Under the pieces are notes generated by a model. It was not told where the DNA came from, searched no databases, and saw only the letters and a list, made by a program, of their open reading frames with translations. Positions 1-9,458 of a stretch of 64,000 nucleotides of DNA are shown piece after piece (the first letter of the stretch is position 1; each line of letters begins with the position of its first letter). Made by a program: the position numbers and the translations under genes. Source of the DNA: Pseudoalteromonas luteoviolacea DSM 6061 (GTDB lineage: Bacteria > Pseudomonadota > Gammaproteobacteria > Enterobacterales > Alteromonadaceae); contig NZ_AUYB01000103.1 in NCBI RefSeq assembly GCF_001625655.1, positions 248,001-312,000 of the forward strand. The letters are read 5' to 3'.

Positions 1-1349
1 AACATGGTGATGATCAAGTTAGGGTGTTTGTGGCTCAGGCAGCAGGGACACTCGGTACAATTTTATTGATAGTAACAATTCTAGGTGTTGTCGGTTCTCC
101 CGTGATTGCGGGGTTGTTTGGCACGACATGGTTTATTGATTGGTGGCAAGGCGGAGAAAATGCAGCCAAATTTACCCTAGCCAGTAATTTACTCAAATTT
201 ACCATACCTTACTTATTTTTTATTTCATTGGTTGCGTTATGTGGCGCGGTATTAAATGTATATAACCGCTTCTCAGTCGCCGCATTTACCCCAGTGCTGT
301 TAAATATAAGCCTGATCAGTTGTGCAATATTCTTGCATGAGAAGTTTGAACAGGGCGCTTATGCACTGGCGTTAGGGGTGTTTATTGGTGGCTTGATCCA
401 GCTATTGTTTCAACTCCCTTTTTTGGGCAAATTAGGCATGTTATCTAAGCCTTCTTTTGCATGGAAAGCGCCGAATGTTGTTAAAGTGCGTAAGTTAATG
501 CTGCCAGCTATATTTGGCGTATCGGTAAGTCAAATTAACTTGTTGCTTGATACAATCATCGCTGCGGCATTAATGACAGGCTCGATTGCATGGCTGTATT
601 ACTCGGACCGACTTATTGAGTTTCCTCTTGGGTTATTTGGTATCGCTATCGCAACAGTCATTTTACCTACACTTTCTAAGCTACATGCAAATGACAAGTC
701 TGAAGACTTTCAGAAAACCATGGACTGGGGAGTACGCTTTGTTTTGTTGTTAGGGATCCCTGCAATGGGTGGGTTAATTGTGATTAGTCCGCTCATTATC
801 TCCGTATTGTTTGGCCATGGTGAGTTTGTAAATAGTGAAGTGGATAACATTTCAGCCGTAAGTGCGGGGGTTACAGCCTACAGCGTCGGTCTAGTGAGCT
901 TTATGCTAATTAAGGTGTTAGCGCCAGGCTTTTACGCGCGCCAAGATACTAAAACGCCCGTAAAAATTGGCATAAAGGCCCTTGTTTTGAATATGGTATT
1001 TAATTTGGCGCTAGCGCCTTTTATTGGATACTTGGGCTTGGCCTTGGCGACTTCATTGTCGGCAACGTGTAATGCTTTGCTTCTATATATGGCGCTGCGT
1101 AAAGATAATATTTATCGCGTGTCTAATTTTACCGTTTGGTTTGCAATTAAATCTCTAGTTGCAACCATTGTAATGGCTGCCACTGTATATTGGCTTTCTT
1201 ATCAACTCTCATGGCAGGGAGAAAGCACCATGATACAGATAGCTGTATTGGGGGGGCTGTTAGCGGTTGCTATGTCTATATATTTTTCAATCATGTTTAT
1301 TTTCGGGGTGCGAGTATCAACAATTAAAGACATCAAGCAACTTGATTAA
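1..1349 (+). CDS. murJ: Lipid II flippase MurJ (partial, 5' end outside window)
   Basis: The reading frame is open from the first bases of the window, so the N-terminus is missing. The visible part (about 447 residues) is almost wholly hydrophobic with repeated membrane helices, as in the MOP-superfamily flippase that moves lipid II across the inner membrane for peptidoglycan synthesis. Stretches such as NRFSVAAFTPVLLNISLIS, GVSVSQINLLLDTI and KVLAPGFYARQDTKTPVKI match E. coli MurJ closely. It is followed by ribF and ileS, the usual murJ neighbours in gammaproteobacteria. The first GTG in frame (base 24) is internal and not the true start. Confidence 0.95.
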   Translation, partial: HGDDQVRVFVAQAAGTLGTILLIVTILGVVGSPVIAGLFGTTWFIDWWQGGENAAKFTLASNLLKFTIPYLFFISLVALCGAVLNVYNRFSVAAFTPVLLNISLISCAIFLHEKFEQGAYALALGVFIGGLIQLLFQLPFLGKLGMLSKPSFAWKAPNVVKVRKLMLPAIFGVSVSQINLLLDTIIAAALMTGSIAWLYYSDRLIEFPLGLFGIAIATVILPTLSKLHANDKSEDFQKTMDWGVRFVLLLGIPAMGGLIVISPLIISVLFGHGEFVNSEVDNISAVSAGVTAYSVGLVSFMLIKVLAPGFYARQDTKTPVKIGIKALVLNMVFNLALAPFIGYLGLALATSLSATCNALLLYMALRKDNIYRVSNFTVWFAIKSLVATIVMAATVYWLSYQLSWQGESTMIQIAVLGGLLAVAMSIYFSIMFIFGVRVSTIKDIKQLD

Positions 1350-1402
1350 TAAATAGGTCACGATGAAACGTGTTCATAGCTCGCATTTCTAGGTAACTTG
1401 GG

Positions 1403-1408
1403 TATAAT
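1403..1408 (+). promoter_or_regulatory. Likely -10 box of a ribF-ileS promoter
   Basis: A perfect TATAAT lies about 40 bases before ribF in the gap after murJ. No good -35 is seen at 16-18 bases, so this is a moderate call. It would let ribF, ileS and the downstream genes be transcribed independently of murJ. Confidence 0.4.
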
Positions 1409-1447
1409 CGGGCTTTTTGAAGACTCGAGCAAAAAGGCACTCGTTGT

Positions 1448-2374
1448 ATGCAATTGATCAGGGGCATCCATAATATTCGGCCGCATCACTATGGTTGTGT
1501 GTTAACCATCGGAAATTTTGATGGTGTGCATTTGGGCCATACTGAAGTATTGAAAGGGTTGAAAGCCGATGCTGATAAATACAACTTGCCTAGTACAGTG
1601 ATGCTTTTTGAGCCTCAGCCGCAGGAATTTTTTATTAAATCCAAAGCGCCAGCTCGATTAACTAGACTACGAGACAAACTTACTTTACTTGCTGACATCG
1701 GAATTGAGCGAGTTATTTGTGTCAGCTTTAACAACAAGTTTTCAAACTTAGAGGCTGAGTATTTTGTACGTGAAGTCTTGTATCAAAAACTGGGTGTTAA
1801 GGCTCTCACTGTCGGTGATGATTTTAGATTTGGCAAAGCGCGTAAAGGCGACTTTGCAATGCTTTCTGAAATTGGCAGTGAACTCGGTGTACATGTAAAA
1901 GATACGCAAAGTTTTCGCCAACAAAATAGTCGAGTGAGTAGTACTTTAATACGTGCGGCACTTGCAAAGGGAGACCTAAATAAAGCACACGAAATGCTAG
2001 GTCATACTTATGCGATTTCTGGACGCGTTATTCATGGTTGGAAAAAGGGCCGAGAGCTTGGTTTTCGAACTGCAAATGTGGCGTTAAAAAGACAAGTTAG
2101 CCCAGTACAGGGTGTTTTTGCTGTTAATGCCCATATTAATAATGAAGTTTTTAAAGGGGTAGCTAACGTAGGCACAAAGCCAACATTGAATGGCAAGCGA
2201 GCTTTACTTGAGGTACACCTGTTTGATTTTGACCAAAATATTTACGGTCAGTTTATAAGAGTGGAGCTTTTATATAAGCTTCGAGATGAGCAAAAATTTG
2301 AGTCATTGGCGCATCTGACAAAGCAAATATCGGCTGATGTCGATGCAGCCAAAGCAGTATTTTCTAAAATTTAG
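1448..2374 (+). CDS. ribF: Bifunctional riboflavin kinase / FAD synthetase RibF
   Basis: RibF phosphorylates riboflavin to FMN and then adenylates FMN to FAD in the cytoplasm. The N-terminal nucleotidyltransferase domain carries GNFDGVHLGH (residues 22-31), the HxGH-type ATP-binding motif. The C-terminal flavokinase domain starts near residue 185 and contains GWKKGRELGFRTANV and GVANVGTKPTLNG. The length of 308 residues is usual for the bifunctional family. It lies 25 bases upstream of ileS, the conserved arrangement. The ribosome-binding site before the ATG is poor, but the start fits the family. Confidence 0.96.
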   Translation: MQLIRGIHNIRPHHYGCVLTIGNFDGVHLGHTEVLKGLKADADKYNLPSTVMLFEPQPQEFFIKSKAPARLTRLRDKLTLLADIGIERVICVSFNNKFSNLEAEYFVREVLYQKLGVKALTVGDDFRFGKARKGDFAMLSEIGSELGVHVKDTQSFRQQNSRVSSTLIRAALAKGDLNKAHEMLGHTYAISGRVIHGWKKGRELGFRTANVALKRQVSPVQGVFAVNAHINNEVFKGVANVGTKPTLNGKRALLEVHLFDFDQNIYGQFIRVELLYKLRDEQKFESLAHLTKQISADVDAAKAVFSKI

Positions 2375-2398
2375 GTAGCCGAACGGAAAGTAAGTTAA

Positions 2399-5227
2399 AT
2401 GAGCGATTACAAACATACTTTGAATTTACCGGAAACACAGTTTCCGATGCGTGGCAATTTGGCGCAACGCGAACCCAAAATGCTAAAAAAATGGTATGAA
2501 CAAGATCTATACGGTCAAATTCGCATTGCGAAAAAAGGTAAAAAGCCATTTATACTTCATGATGGCCCTCCATACGCCAATGGTAATATCCACTTAGGCC
2601 ATTCAGTAAACAAAATTCTGAAAGACATTATTATCAAATCAAAAACGTTGTCTGATTTTGATGCGCCATATGTGCCTGGTTGGGACTGTCACGGTTTACC
2701 GATCGAGCTACAAGTTGAGAAAAAAGTAGGCAAGCCAGGCAAAAAAGTCTCTGTTGCAGAGTTCAGAGAAAAGTGTCGTGAATATGCCCGTAAACAAGTT
2801 GAAGGCCAGAAGACGGATTTCAAACGTTTAGGTGTATTTGGCGATTGGGATAAGCCTTATTTGACCATGAATTTTGACTTTGAAGCGAATGCGATTCGTG
2901 TTTTAGGTCGTATCATCAAAAATGGTCACTTACACAAAGGTGCTAAGCCTGTTCATTGGTGTACAGATTGTGGCTCAGCGCTTGCTGAAGCAGAAGTTGA
3001 GTATCAAGACAAACAGTCTCCAGCAATTGATGTTCGTTTTGAATTTACAGATACAAACGCGGTAGAAAAAGCGTTTGCACTGGCTGAAGGCCATGAAGGT
3101 AAAGGCAACATCAGTACTGTAATTTGGACCACAACGCCGTGGACGCTACCTGCAAACCGCGCAGTAGCTGTACATGGTGGTCTTGAGTATGCGCTTGTTC
3201 AAGTTGAAGACGAAGGTAAAGAGCAGCGCCTTGTGCTTGGTTCTGAGCTAGTCAAAGATGCGCTAGACCGTTATGGTTTTAAGCATTATCACGTACTCGG
3301 TTACTGTAAAGGTGACGTGTTAGAAAAGCTTGAAGTCGCTCACCCATTCTATGATTTCAACGTACCTGTTATTTTAGGTGAACACGTAACGACTGACTCA
3401 GGTACGGGTATTGTTCACACCGCTCCTGGCCATGGTCAAGAAGATTTCGTAGCGGGTCAGGCATACGGATTAGAAGTGGCTAACCCAGTTGGTGCAAATG
3501 GTGTTTATTTACCCGACACACCAGTTTTTGCGGGTCAGCACGTATTCAAAGCAAACGCAAACGTCATTGAGCTGTTGACGGAAAAAGGTGCTTTAATGCA
3601 CCACCATGCACTAACTCACAGCTACCCACATTGTTGGAGACACAAAACCCCAATTATTTTCCGTGCAACACCACAATGGTTTGTCAGCATGGACCAAGCG
3701 GATCTTCGCAAAGACTCAATGCAAGAAATTGAGAAAACGCAATGGATCCCTGCATGGGGTGAGAATCGCATCGCGAACATGGTTGAAGGCCGTCCTGACT
3801 GGTGTATTTCACGCCAACGTACTTGGGGTGTGCCAATTGCACTGTTTGTTGACAAAGATACGGGTGCGCTTCACCCAGATACAGAAAGCTTAATTGCGCA
3901 AGTTGCAGACTTAGTCGATCAGTCAGGCATTCAAGCTTGGTATGACCTAGAACCTGCCAGCTTGTTAAACGAAGCTGATGCACAGCAATACGTAAAAGTT
4001 CAAGATACTCTAGACGTATGGTTTGATTCTGGTGTTACGCACGCGTGTGTTGTTGATGCTCGTGAAGAACTAACTGGTCCAGCTGACTTATATCTTGAAG
4101 GTTCTGACCAACACCGTGGTTGGTTCATGTCTTCCATGATGACGTCAGTTGCGATTAACGGCCATGCACCTTACAAGCAAGTATTGACACATGGTTTCAC
4201 TGTTGATGAAAACGGCCGTAAGATGTCAAAGTCTTTAGGTAATGTTATTTCTCCACAAGACATCATGAACAAGCTTGGCGCAGACATTTTACGCTTGTGG
4301 GTTGCATCAACAGATTACACAGCAGAAATGACTGTTTCAGACGAGATTTTCAAGCGTTCTGCTGACCGTTACCGCCGTATCCGTAATACGAGTCGCTATT
4401 TATTATCAAACTTGAGTGGCTTCAATCCTGAGACAGACTCTGTTGCAATTGAAGACATGGTAGAACTAGACAGATGGATTGTAGCGAGAGCGGCTGAGCT
4501 TCAGAATGAGATCGTCGAAGCTTATGACAGCTACCAAATGCTGGTTGTTACGCAAAAATTGATGAACTTCTGTACGGGTGAACTAGGTTCATTCTATCTA
4601 GACGTAATCAAAGACAGGCAGTACACAGCAAAGAGCGACAGTCATGCAAGACGTTCATGTCAAACTGCGCTTTACCATATTGCCGAGGCAATGACTCGCT
4701 GGATGGCACCAATTCTAAGCTTCACAGCTCAAGAGATCTGGGAAGTGTTACCAGGTGAACGTGGTGAGTTTGTATTCACTGATGTATGGTATGAAGGTAT
4801 CAACGGAGCAACTTGCGGGAAGTTTGACAATGCATTCTGGCAAGAGCTGTTAAACGTACGTGACGAAGTGAACCGTGTAATGGAGAACGCACGTAAAGAA
4901 GAAGTAATTGGTGCGACATTACAGGCTGAGGTAACACTTTACACTGGTGGCGAACTTGCTGAAAAACTTCAAGGCCTAGAAGATGAGTTGCGTTTTGTAT
5001 TGCTTACTTCAAAAGCGCATGTTGAAGTTGTTTCTAGCAAGCCTGAAGATGCTGTTTCTTCAGAAATCGACGGTTTGTTCATTAAAGTGGCTGCGACAGA
5101 TGCAGCTAAATGTGACCGCTGTTGGCACCACAGTGAAGACGTAGGTAGCAATGACAAGCACCCAGAGCTGTGTGGCCGTTGTATTACAAACGTTGATGGT
5201 GAAGGTGAGCAACGCAAGTTTGCATAG
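2399..5227 (+). CDS. ileS: Isoleucyl-tRNA synthetase
   Basis: This class I aminoacyl-tRNA synthetase charges tRNA-Ile. HLGH (the HIGH motif) is at residues 65-68 in [12 protein letters not shown], and KMSKS is at residues 608-612. A Rossmann catalytic core, the CP1 editing insert and a C-terminal zinc-finger-like segment with two cysteine pairs (CDRCWHH and CGRC) follow the bacterial E. coli-type layout. At 942 residues it is close to the E. coli enzyme. It sits between ribF and lspA as in many proteobacteria, and a purine-rich GGAAAG precedes the ATG. Confidence 0.98.
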   Translation: MSDYKHTLNLPETQFPMRGNLAQREPKMLKKWYEQDLYGQIRIAKKGKKPFILHDGPPYANGNIHLGHSVNKILKDIIIKSKTLSDFDAPYVPGWDCHGLPIELQVEKKVGKPGKKVSVAEFREKCREYARKQVEGQKTDFKRLGVFGDWDKPYLTMNFDFEANAIRVLGRIIKNGHLHKGAKPVHWCTDCGSALAEAEVEYQDKQSPAIDVRFEFTDTNAVEKAFALAEGHEGKGNISTVIWTTTPWTLPANRAVAVHGGLEYALVQVEDEGKEQRLVLGSELVKDALDRYGFKHYHVLGYCKGDVLEKLEVAHPFYDFNVPVILGEHVTTDSGTGIVHTAPGHGQEDFVAGQAYGLEVANPVGANGVYLPDTPVFAGQHVFKANANVIELLTEKGALMHHHALTHSYPHCWRHKTPIIFRATPQWFVSMDQADLRKDSMQEIEKTQWIPAWGENRIANMVEGRPDWCISRQRTWGVPIALFVDKDTGALHPDTESLIAQVADLVDQSGIQAWYDLEPASLLNEADAQQYVKVQDTLDVWFDSGVTHACVVDAREELTGPADLYLEGSDQHRGWFMSSMMTSVAINGHAPYKQVLTHGFTVDENGRKMSKSLGNVISPQDIMNKLGADILRLWVASTDYTAEMTVSDEIFKRSADRYRRIRNTSRYLLSNLSGFNPETDSVAIEDMVELDRWIVARAAELQNEIVEAYDSYQMLVVTQKLMNFCTGELGSFYLDVIKDRQYTAKSDSHARRSCQTALYHIAEAMTRWMAPILSFTAQEIWEVLPGERGEFVFTDVWYEGINGATCGKFDNAFWQELLNVRDEVNRVMENARKEEVIGATLQAEVTLYTGGELAEKLQGLEDELRFVLLTSKAHVEVVSSKPEDAVSSEIDGLFIKVAATDAAKCDRCWHHSEDVGSNDKHPELCGRCITNVDGEGEQRKFA

Positions 5228-5236
5228 GAGTTTTAA

Positions 5237-5743
5237 GTGACCAATTTGACCGAACGTAGTGGTCTAGTGTGGTTGTGGCTAAGTCTACTGCTTTTTGCAG
5301 TAGACTTTGGCACTAAAGCGCTAGTCGTGGCAAATATGAAGCTTTACGAATCTATTGAACTATTACCTTTTTTTAACTTTACCTACATGCACAATTATGG
5401 CGCAGCATTTAGCTTTCTAAGCGAAGCTGGCGGCTGGCAACGTTGGTTTTTAAGCGGAATTGCTGTGGCAATTAGCGTATTATTGGTTGTGTGGTTAAAA
5501 AACTTGCGAGCAAATAACTGGGTACTTTGCGGTGCATATTCTCTAGTATTGGCTGGTGCTATTGGTAATTTATACGACAGAGTAACGCTTGGCTACGTTG
5601 TCGATTTCCTACATTTTTACTATAAAGATTGGCATTACCCTGCTTTCAATGTTGCCGACATGGCAATCGTTGGTGGTGCTGGTCTACTTCTATTTGATGC
5701 ATTTTTCGGTGATAAAAGCGAAACTCGGGAGACAAAAGCGTGA
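5237..5743 (+). CDS. lspA: Lipoprotein signal peptidase (signal peptidase II)
   Basis: This inner-membrane aspartyl protease removes the signal peptide from lipid-modified prolipoproteins. Four membrane helices can be traced. The two catalytic aspartates fall in GYVVDF (D123) and FNVADM (D141), with the conserved NLYDRV at 111-116. The start is GTG, chosen because a strong AGGAG lies six bases upstream; a start further in would remove the first helix. It begins nine bases after ileS and overlaps fkpB by four bases, so it is translationally coupled. It should process the lipoproteins in this window, BamD and the transglycosylase. Confidence 0.97.
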   Translation: MTNLTERSGLVWLWLSLLLFAVDFGTKALVVANMKLYESIELLPFFNFTYMHNYGAAFSFLSEAGGWQRWFLSGIAVAISVLLVVWLKNLRANNWVLCGAYSLVLAGAIGNLYDRVTLGYVVDFLHFYYKDWHYPAFNVADMAIVGGAGLLLFDAFFGDKSETRETKA

Positions 5744-6180
5744 GTGAACAAGCCATAGGCCCAAAATCAGAAGTGTTATTCCACTATTCAATCAAGTTAG
5801 AAGACGGTTCTGCCGCAGACTCGACAAAAGTGAATAACAAGCCTGCAAAGTTATTTATGGGAGATGGAAGCCTCACAGAAAATTTTGAAAACTGCTTACT
5901 GGGTTTAAAAGAAGGAGATAATAAGTCCTTTCAACTGCAGCCAGAAGATGCTTTCGGTATGCCAAACCCAGACAATATTTATTATTTAGATAGAACTAAG
6001 TTTGGCACAGATACGCCAGCTGAAGTAGGGAGTATTATTGCTTTTACTCAGCCGGATGGTACCGAACTTCCTGGCTTGATCAGAGAGGTTGCAGGTGACT
6101 CTGTAACGGTTGATTTTAATCACCCTCTGGCTGGGCAAGTGGTAACATTTGAAGTGGATATCTTAGAGGTTCAGAACTGA
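5740..6180 (+). CDS. fkpB: FKBP-type peptidyl-prolyl isomerase FkpB (SlpA)
   Basis: This is a small cytoplasmic SlyD-like prolyl isomerase of 146 residues with the interrupted FKBP fold. The FKBP start ([13 protein letters not shown]), the insert-in-flap region with PEDAFGMPN, and the [15 protein letters not shown] end are typical. Unlike SlyD it lacks a histidine-rich tail. The GTG start lies in a GTGA overlap with the lspA stop, with GGGAG upstream. The stop overlaps the ispH start by one base. The order lspA-fkpB-ispH is conserved in E. coli and Pseudomonas. Confidence 0.95.
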   Translation: MSEQAIGPKSEVLFHYSIKLEDGSAADSTKVNNKPAKLFMGDGSLTENFENCLLGLKEGDNKSFQLQPEDAFGMPNPDNIYYLDRTKFGTDTPAEVGSIIAFTQPDGTELPGLIREVAGDSVTVDFNHPLAGQVVTFEVDILEVQN

Positions 6181-7109
6181 TGGAAATATTGTTGGCAAAC
6201 CCGCGCGGCTTCTGTGCAGGTGTAGACAGAGCAATCAGCATTGTTGAACGAGCTCTGGATATTTTTGAAAAGCCGATATATGTGCGTCATGAAGTAGTTC
6301 ACAATAAATATGTTGTTGACGGGTTACGTGCCCGAGGCGCTGTATTTGTTGAAGAGCTGCATCAAGTACCAGACGATAGCATTGTGATCTTCAGTGCTCA
6401 CGGTGTCTCGCAAGAAGTGAGAAAAGAAGCGAAAAGGCGAGAGTTAAAAGTATTCGATGCAACTTGCCCGTTGGTAACCAAAGTGCATATGGAGGTAACC
6501 AGAGCAAGCCGCAAAGGTACCGAATGTATTTTAATTGGTCATCATGGTCACCCTGAAGTAGAGGGAACTATGGGTCAGTACGATAATACTGATGGTGGTA
6601 TTTACTTAGTTGAAACACCGGACGATGTGGCATTACTGGAAGTTAAAGACGCGAGTAACTTGTTTTACTGCAGCCAAACGACGCTTTCGGTAGATGATAC
6701 TGCAGATGTTATTGAAGCGCTTCGCCAAAAGTTTCCAGATATTCATGGACCGAGAAAAGACGATATTTGCTATGCAACGCAAAATCGTCAAGATGCGGTA
6801 CGAGATCTGGCCGACAAAGTTGATCTTCTTCTTGTTGTTGGTGCTAGAAATAGCTCAAACTCTAATCGCTTACGTGAATTGGCTGACAAAATGGGCACGC
6901 AAGCGCATTTGATTGATGATGAAAAGAGCATTTCATCAGCATGGTTTGAAAATGTTGAGAAAGTTGGCGTCACAGCTGGTGCATCGGCTCCAGAAGTATT
7001 GGTCCAGCAAGTTATTTCGCATTTAAAAGACTTGGGTGGAAAAACGGTTATTGAAAACCCCGGCCAAGAAGAGAACGTGGTTTTTGCAGTTCCAGTGGAA
7101 CTAAGGTAA
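6180..7109 (+). CDS. ispH: 4-hydroxy-3-methylbut-2-enyl diphosphate reductase IspH
   Basis: IspH is the last enzyme of the MEP isoprenoid pathway and reduces HMBPP to IPP and DMAPP with a [4Fe-4S] cluster. The three cluster cysteines are C12 (PRGFCAG), C96 (FDATCPLV) and C197 (DDICYAT), the same positions as in E. coli. The length of 309 residues is normal. The start codon shares one base with the fkpB stop. It closes the murJ-ispH run and is followed after three bases by the sensor kinase. Confidence 0.98.
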   Translation: MEILLANPRGFCAGVDRAISIVERALDIFEKPIYVRHEVVHNKYVVDGLRARGAVFVEELHQVPDDSIVIFSAHGVSQEVRKEAKRRELKVFDATCPLVTKVHMEVTRASRKGTECILIGHHGHPEVEGTMGQYDNTDGGIYLVETPDDVALLEVKDASNLFYCSQTTLSVDDTADVIEALRQKFPDIHGPRKDDICYATQNRQDAVRDLADKVDLLLVVGARNSSNSNRLRELADKMGTQAHLIDDEKSISSAWFENVEKVGVTAGASAPEVLVQQVISHLKDLGGKTVIENPGQEENVVFAVPVELR

Positions 7110-7112
7110 ATC

Positions 7113-8153
7113 ATGACTCCATGGGTTAATTCATCGACAATTGACCATGGTTTACTAAAGGCGATGCTTACGGAGCGAGGCATCTTAGCGATGATTATAG
7201 GCTCGCAAGCCGTCGCCTTTATTTATACTTTATCCAGCGGTAAAGACTTTTGGCTTAGTTTAGGGTTGGTTAGTCTATTTACCCATGCCAATGCTTTTGT
7301 CACTCTGGCAATTATTGCTGCTGCAGCTAAGTTAACCAAGAAGCTTAACTTTAAAACTGAGCTTGGAGTGGTTCTATTTACCTTTCAATTTGTGTGCTTC
7401 ATAACCAGTATTTTGGTTCAGTATTCTGTCTTCTCCCCTGTGTTCCCAGTAAATTGGCAATTTGTCCTTAACAACAGCGCAATATGCGGTTTTGTGGTGA
7501 TCCTGTTGTTGCATTTTATGGCAATTTACATCGACAACTTAAATACTATTGCACATGCTGCTAATGCCGAACTTGAAGCATTACAAGCTCGTATCCGCCC
7601 CCACTTTCTTCACAATGCCTTAAATACACTCGCGGAGTTATGTCATGAAAACCCAGATGCAGCGGAAGAAGCTGCCTTGACCATGGCTAAGTTAATGCAG
7701 GTGGCGTTTGCGAGTGGTAGGAAGCATAGCCTTGCTCAGGAAATCTCGCTTACCAAAGGGTATCTAGCAATTGAAAAATACCGCTTTGAGCACAGGTTAA
7801 ATGTAAACTGGCAAATTGCCGAGATAGATCTCAACGCCACGGTACCGGCTTTGATAGTGCAACCTCTTGTAGAAAATGCAGTCGTCCATGGGATTGAGCC
7901 GTTGGTAAGTGGTGGCAACATAGATATTGATATTACCCATGATGGAAGCAAGCTATTGATAAAGGTGACAAACCCCTACAATGCGCAATCAAAATCCCGA
8001 ACTGGACAAGGGATTGCTCTGAATAATATAAGACGACGTCTACTCATTTATTTTGGCCCTGAAGCAACTTTGAACACATCGCAAAAAAGTGGTAGATTCT
8101 CTACCATAATGAGGTTGCCGCTAGGAGCTTTGAATGAAATATCTGGTAGTTGA
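7113..8153 (+). CDS. LytS/AlgZ-type sensor histidine kinase
   Basis: This is a membrane histidine kinase of the LytS / His_kinase family. The first 140 residues form about four membrane helices with no periplasmic sensor domain. The phospho-acceptor box RIRPHFLHNALN gives H164. The ATP-binding part has an N-box (VQPLVENAVVHG, 249-260) and a G-box-like GQGIALNNIRRRL (298-310). It overlaps the next gene, a LytTR response regulator, by 20 bases, so the two form a pair. By family and context it resembles Pseudomonas AlgZ (FimS), which acts on type IV pili; the type IV minor-pilin operon begins directly after the pair. The pilus role is inferred from context. Confidence 0.9.
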   Translation: MTPWVNSSTIDHGLLKAMLTERGILAMIIGSQAVAFIYTLSSGKDFWLSLGLVSLFTHANAFVTLAIIAAAAKLTKKLNFKTELGVVLFTFQFVCFITSILVQYSVFSPVFPVNWQFVLNNSAICGFVVILLLHFMAIYIDNLNTIAHAANAELEALQARIRPHFLHNALNTLAELCHENPDAAEEAALTMAKLMQVAFASGRKHSLAQEISLTKGYLAIEKYRFEHRLNVNWQIAEIDLNATVPALIVQPLVENAVVHGIEPLVSGGNIDIDITHDGSKLLIKVTNPYNAQSKSRTGQGIALNNIRRRLLIYFGPEATLNTSQKSGRFSTIMRLPLGALNEISGS

Positions 8154-8808
8154 TGACGAACCAATTGCAAGACGCAGAGTAAGACGGTTATTTAATGACT
8201 ATGAAACCTTTGAGTGTGTTGGCGAAGCAGCGAATAGCCAACAAGCGATTGAGTTGGCTGAAAACAGCCAGCCAGATTTAGTTATCTTAGATATTTCTAT
8301 GCCGGGTATGGATGGCATAGAGTTAGGTCATCACCTAAGGGAATCGCATCCAGACATCAAACTTGTCTATGTTACCGCTTATCCAGAGCATGCATTAAAA
8401 GCTTATCAAGTATATGCTTCGGGCTATTTAGTAAAACCAATTGATCAGCAGCAGTTAGCAGAGCTGTTGAATCACGTTTTCCCAAATTCTTTGGCCAAAA
8501 TTCAGTTCCAAGTGGGGCACGATATTCGTTGGGTAAACGTGGCCGATATTATTATTGCCCAAACCGATGATAGGTATACTCATATCTATTTTGGTAAGGG
8601 AGATGCTTTAATTGATATCCCTTTAAAAAAGCTGCTTTCAGACTATCCCACACACTTTGTCCAAGTGCACAGAAACACCATTGTTAAGAAAGACAGTATC
8701 GTAAAGTTGGAGAGTGTCGCGGGCGCGCATAAAGTGGTTTTAGAAGGCGTTGATGAACCCGTGCAAGTCAGCCGGCGTGCATACTCAAGTTTGAAATCAC
8801 TGTATTAA
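8134..8808 (+). CDS. LytTR-family response regulator (AlgR-like)
   Basis: A receiver domain (residues 1-115) has the acidic pair D7-D8, the phospho-acceptor D53 (VILDISMPGMDG) and the conserved lysine in VKPID. It is joined to a C-terminal LytTR DNA-binding domain (about 125-224) with the typical QTDDRYTHIYF and FVQVHRNTIV segments. A strong AGGAG lies six bases before the ATG, inside the kinase gene. At 224 residues it is slightly shorter than P. aeruginosa AlgR. It should be phosphorylated by the preceding kinase. The next genes are pilV-pilE, which makes that operon the natural candidate target. Confidence 0.92.
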   Translation: MKYLVVDDEPIARRRVRRLFNDYETFECVGEAANSQQAIELAENSQPDLVILDISMPGMDGIELGHHLRESHPDIKLVYVTAYPEHALKAYQVYASGYLVKPIDQQQLAELLNHVFPNSLAKIQFQVGHDIRWVNVADIIIAQTDDRYTHIYFGKGDALIDIPLKKLLSDYPTHFVQVHRNTIVKKDSIVKLESVAGAHKVVLEGVDEPVQVSRRAYSSLKSLY

Positions 8809-8893
8809 CCATTGACCCACATTGATTGACCGTTTAGTCACGTTGGTGTTTGGTTAGTGAAAAAAATCGATACTATATACAGTAGGTCATAGA
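8809..8893 (+). promoter_or_regulatory. Putative promoter and operator region of the pilV-pilE operon
   Basis: This is the only non-coding gap between the response regulator and pilV. ATTGACC occurs twice on the same strand (8811-8817 and 8825-8831), and CCGTTTAGTC (8830-8839) faintly resembles the AlgR site core CCGTTCGTC. A possible promoter is TTGGTT (8850-8855), an 18-base spacer and TATATA (8874-8879). LytTR proteins bind short direct repeats, but the 14-base repeat spacing here is not the usual 21 or so. Confidence 0.35.
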
Positions 8894-8905
8894 TTGAGTT
8901 TTTTC

Positions 8906-9457
8906 ATGAGTAAATTGTTTCCAAAAGTAAACCAAGCTGGATTCACCCTCTTAGAGGTTGTGATAGCCTTTATGGTGCTTAGTTTTGGCTTACTTGGCGC
9001 GGTTGCTCTGCAAGCAAAGGCAAAACAAGCAAGCTTTGACTCTATGCAGCGGGCCGCAGCAGTGGCGTTAGCTGGTGACATTATGCAGCGAATTCGCTCA
9101 AACGATACTTCAGATCTTATTGATCATTATGGCGGTACATTTACAAGCCAAACGCAACTGTCCACTGATTTAACCTGCTTTTCGAGCTTTTGCAATAATC
9201 AAGCGATAGCAAATCTAGATAAAGAACAATGGAAACAGGCGATTCGAGCCAAAGAAAATACAGGCTCATTAGATGACACAACTGTTTGTATCTCCCCAGT
9301 AAGAGATGGTAATGGTTTCGATGTTACGGTAACCGTCGCATGGGTTGGGCGGCAAGCAATAAAAGCGACCAATGCAACGACAGCAATAAATTGCGGTACC
9401 AAAGATGACTATCGCAGACTAGTATCAATCTCCAGCTTTGTGTTGGTACGGAGTTAG
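8906..9457 (+). CDS. pilV: Type IV pilus minor pilin PilV
   Basis: This is a minor pilin with a class III leader: a short charged peptide, then G|FTLLEVVIAF, where prepilin peptidase PilD would cut and methylate the Phe; the Glu at +5 is present. A hydrophobic helix follows, then a soluble domain with cysteines. Minor pilins V, W, X and E with PilY1 form the priming and tip complex of the pilus. I chose the ATG giving MSKLFPKVNQAG; an in-frame TTG four codons upstream has a better ribosome-binding site (AGTAGG) and is a real alternative. The 3' end lies one base before the pilW start. Confidence 0.92.
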   Translation: MSKLFPKVNQAGFTLLEVVIAFMVLSFGLLGAVALQAKAKQASFDSMQRAAAVALAGDIMQRIRSNDTSDLIDHYGGTFTSQTQLSTDLTCFSSFCNNQAIANLDKEQWKQAIRAKENTGSLDDTTVCISPVRDGNGFDVTVTVAWVGRQAIKATNATTAINCGTKDDYRRLVSISSFVLVRS

Positions 9458-9458
9458 T

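Noticed and set aside
3684..3983. Reverse-strand 99-residue frame inside ileS
   Set aside because: It is antisense to a strongly conserved gene, has no ribosome-binding site and no family likeness.
6788..7183. Reverse-strand 131-residue frame across the ispH-kinase junction
   Set aside because: It is a shadow of two real genes; composition is serine-rich and unlike a protein.
8894..8905. TTG as the pilV start
   Set aside because: It has a better ribosome-binding site but lengthens the leader by four residues; kept only as an alternative.
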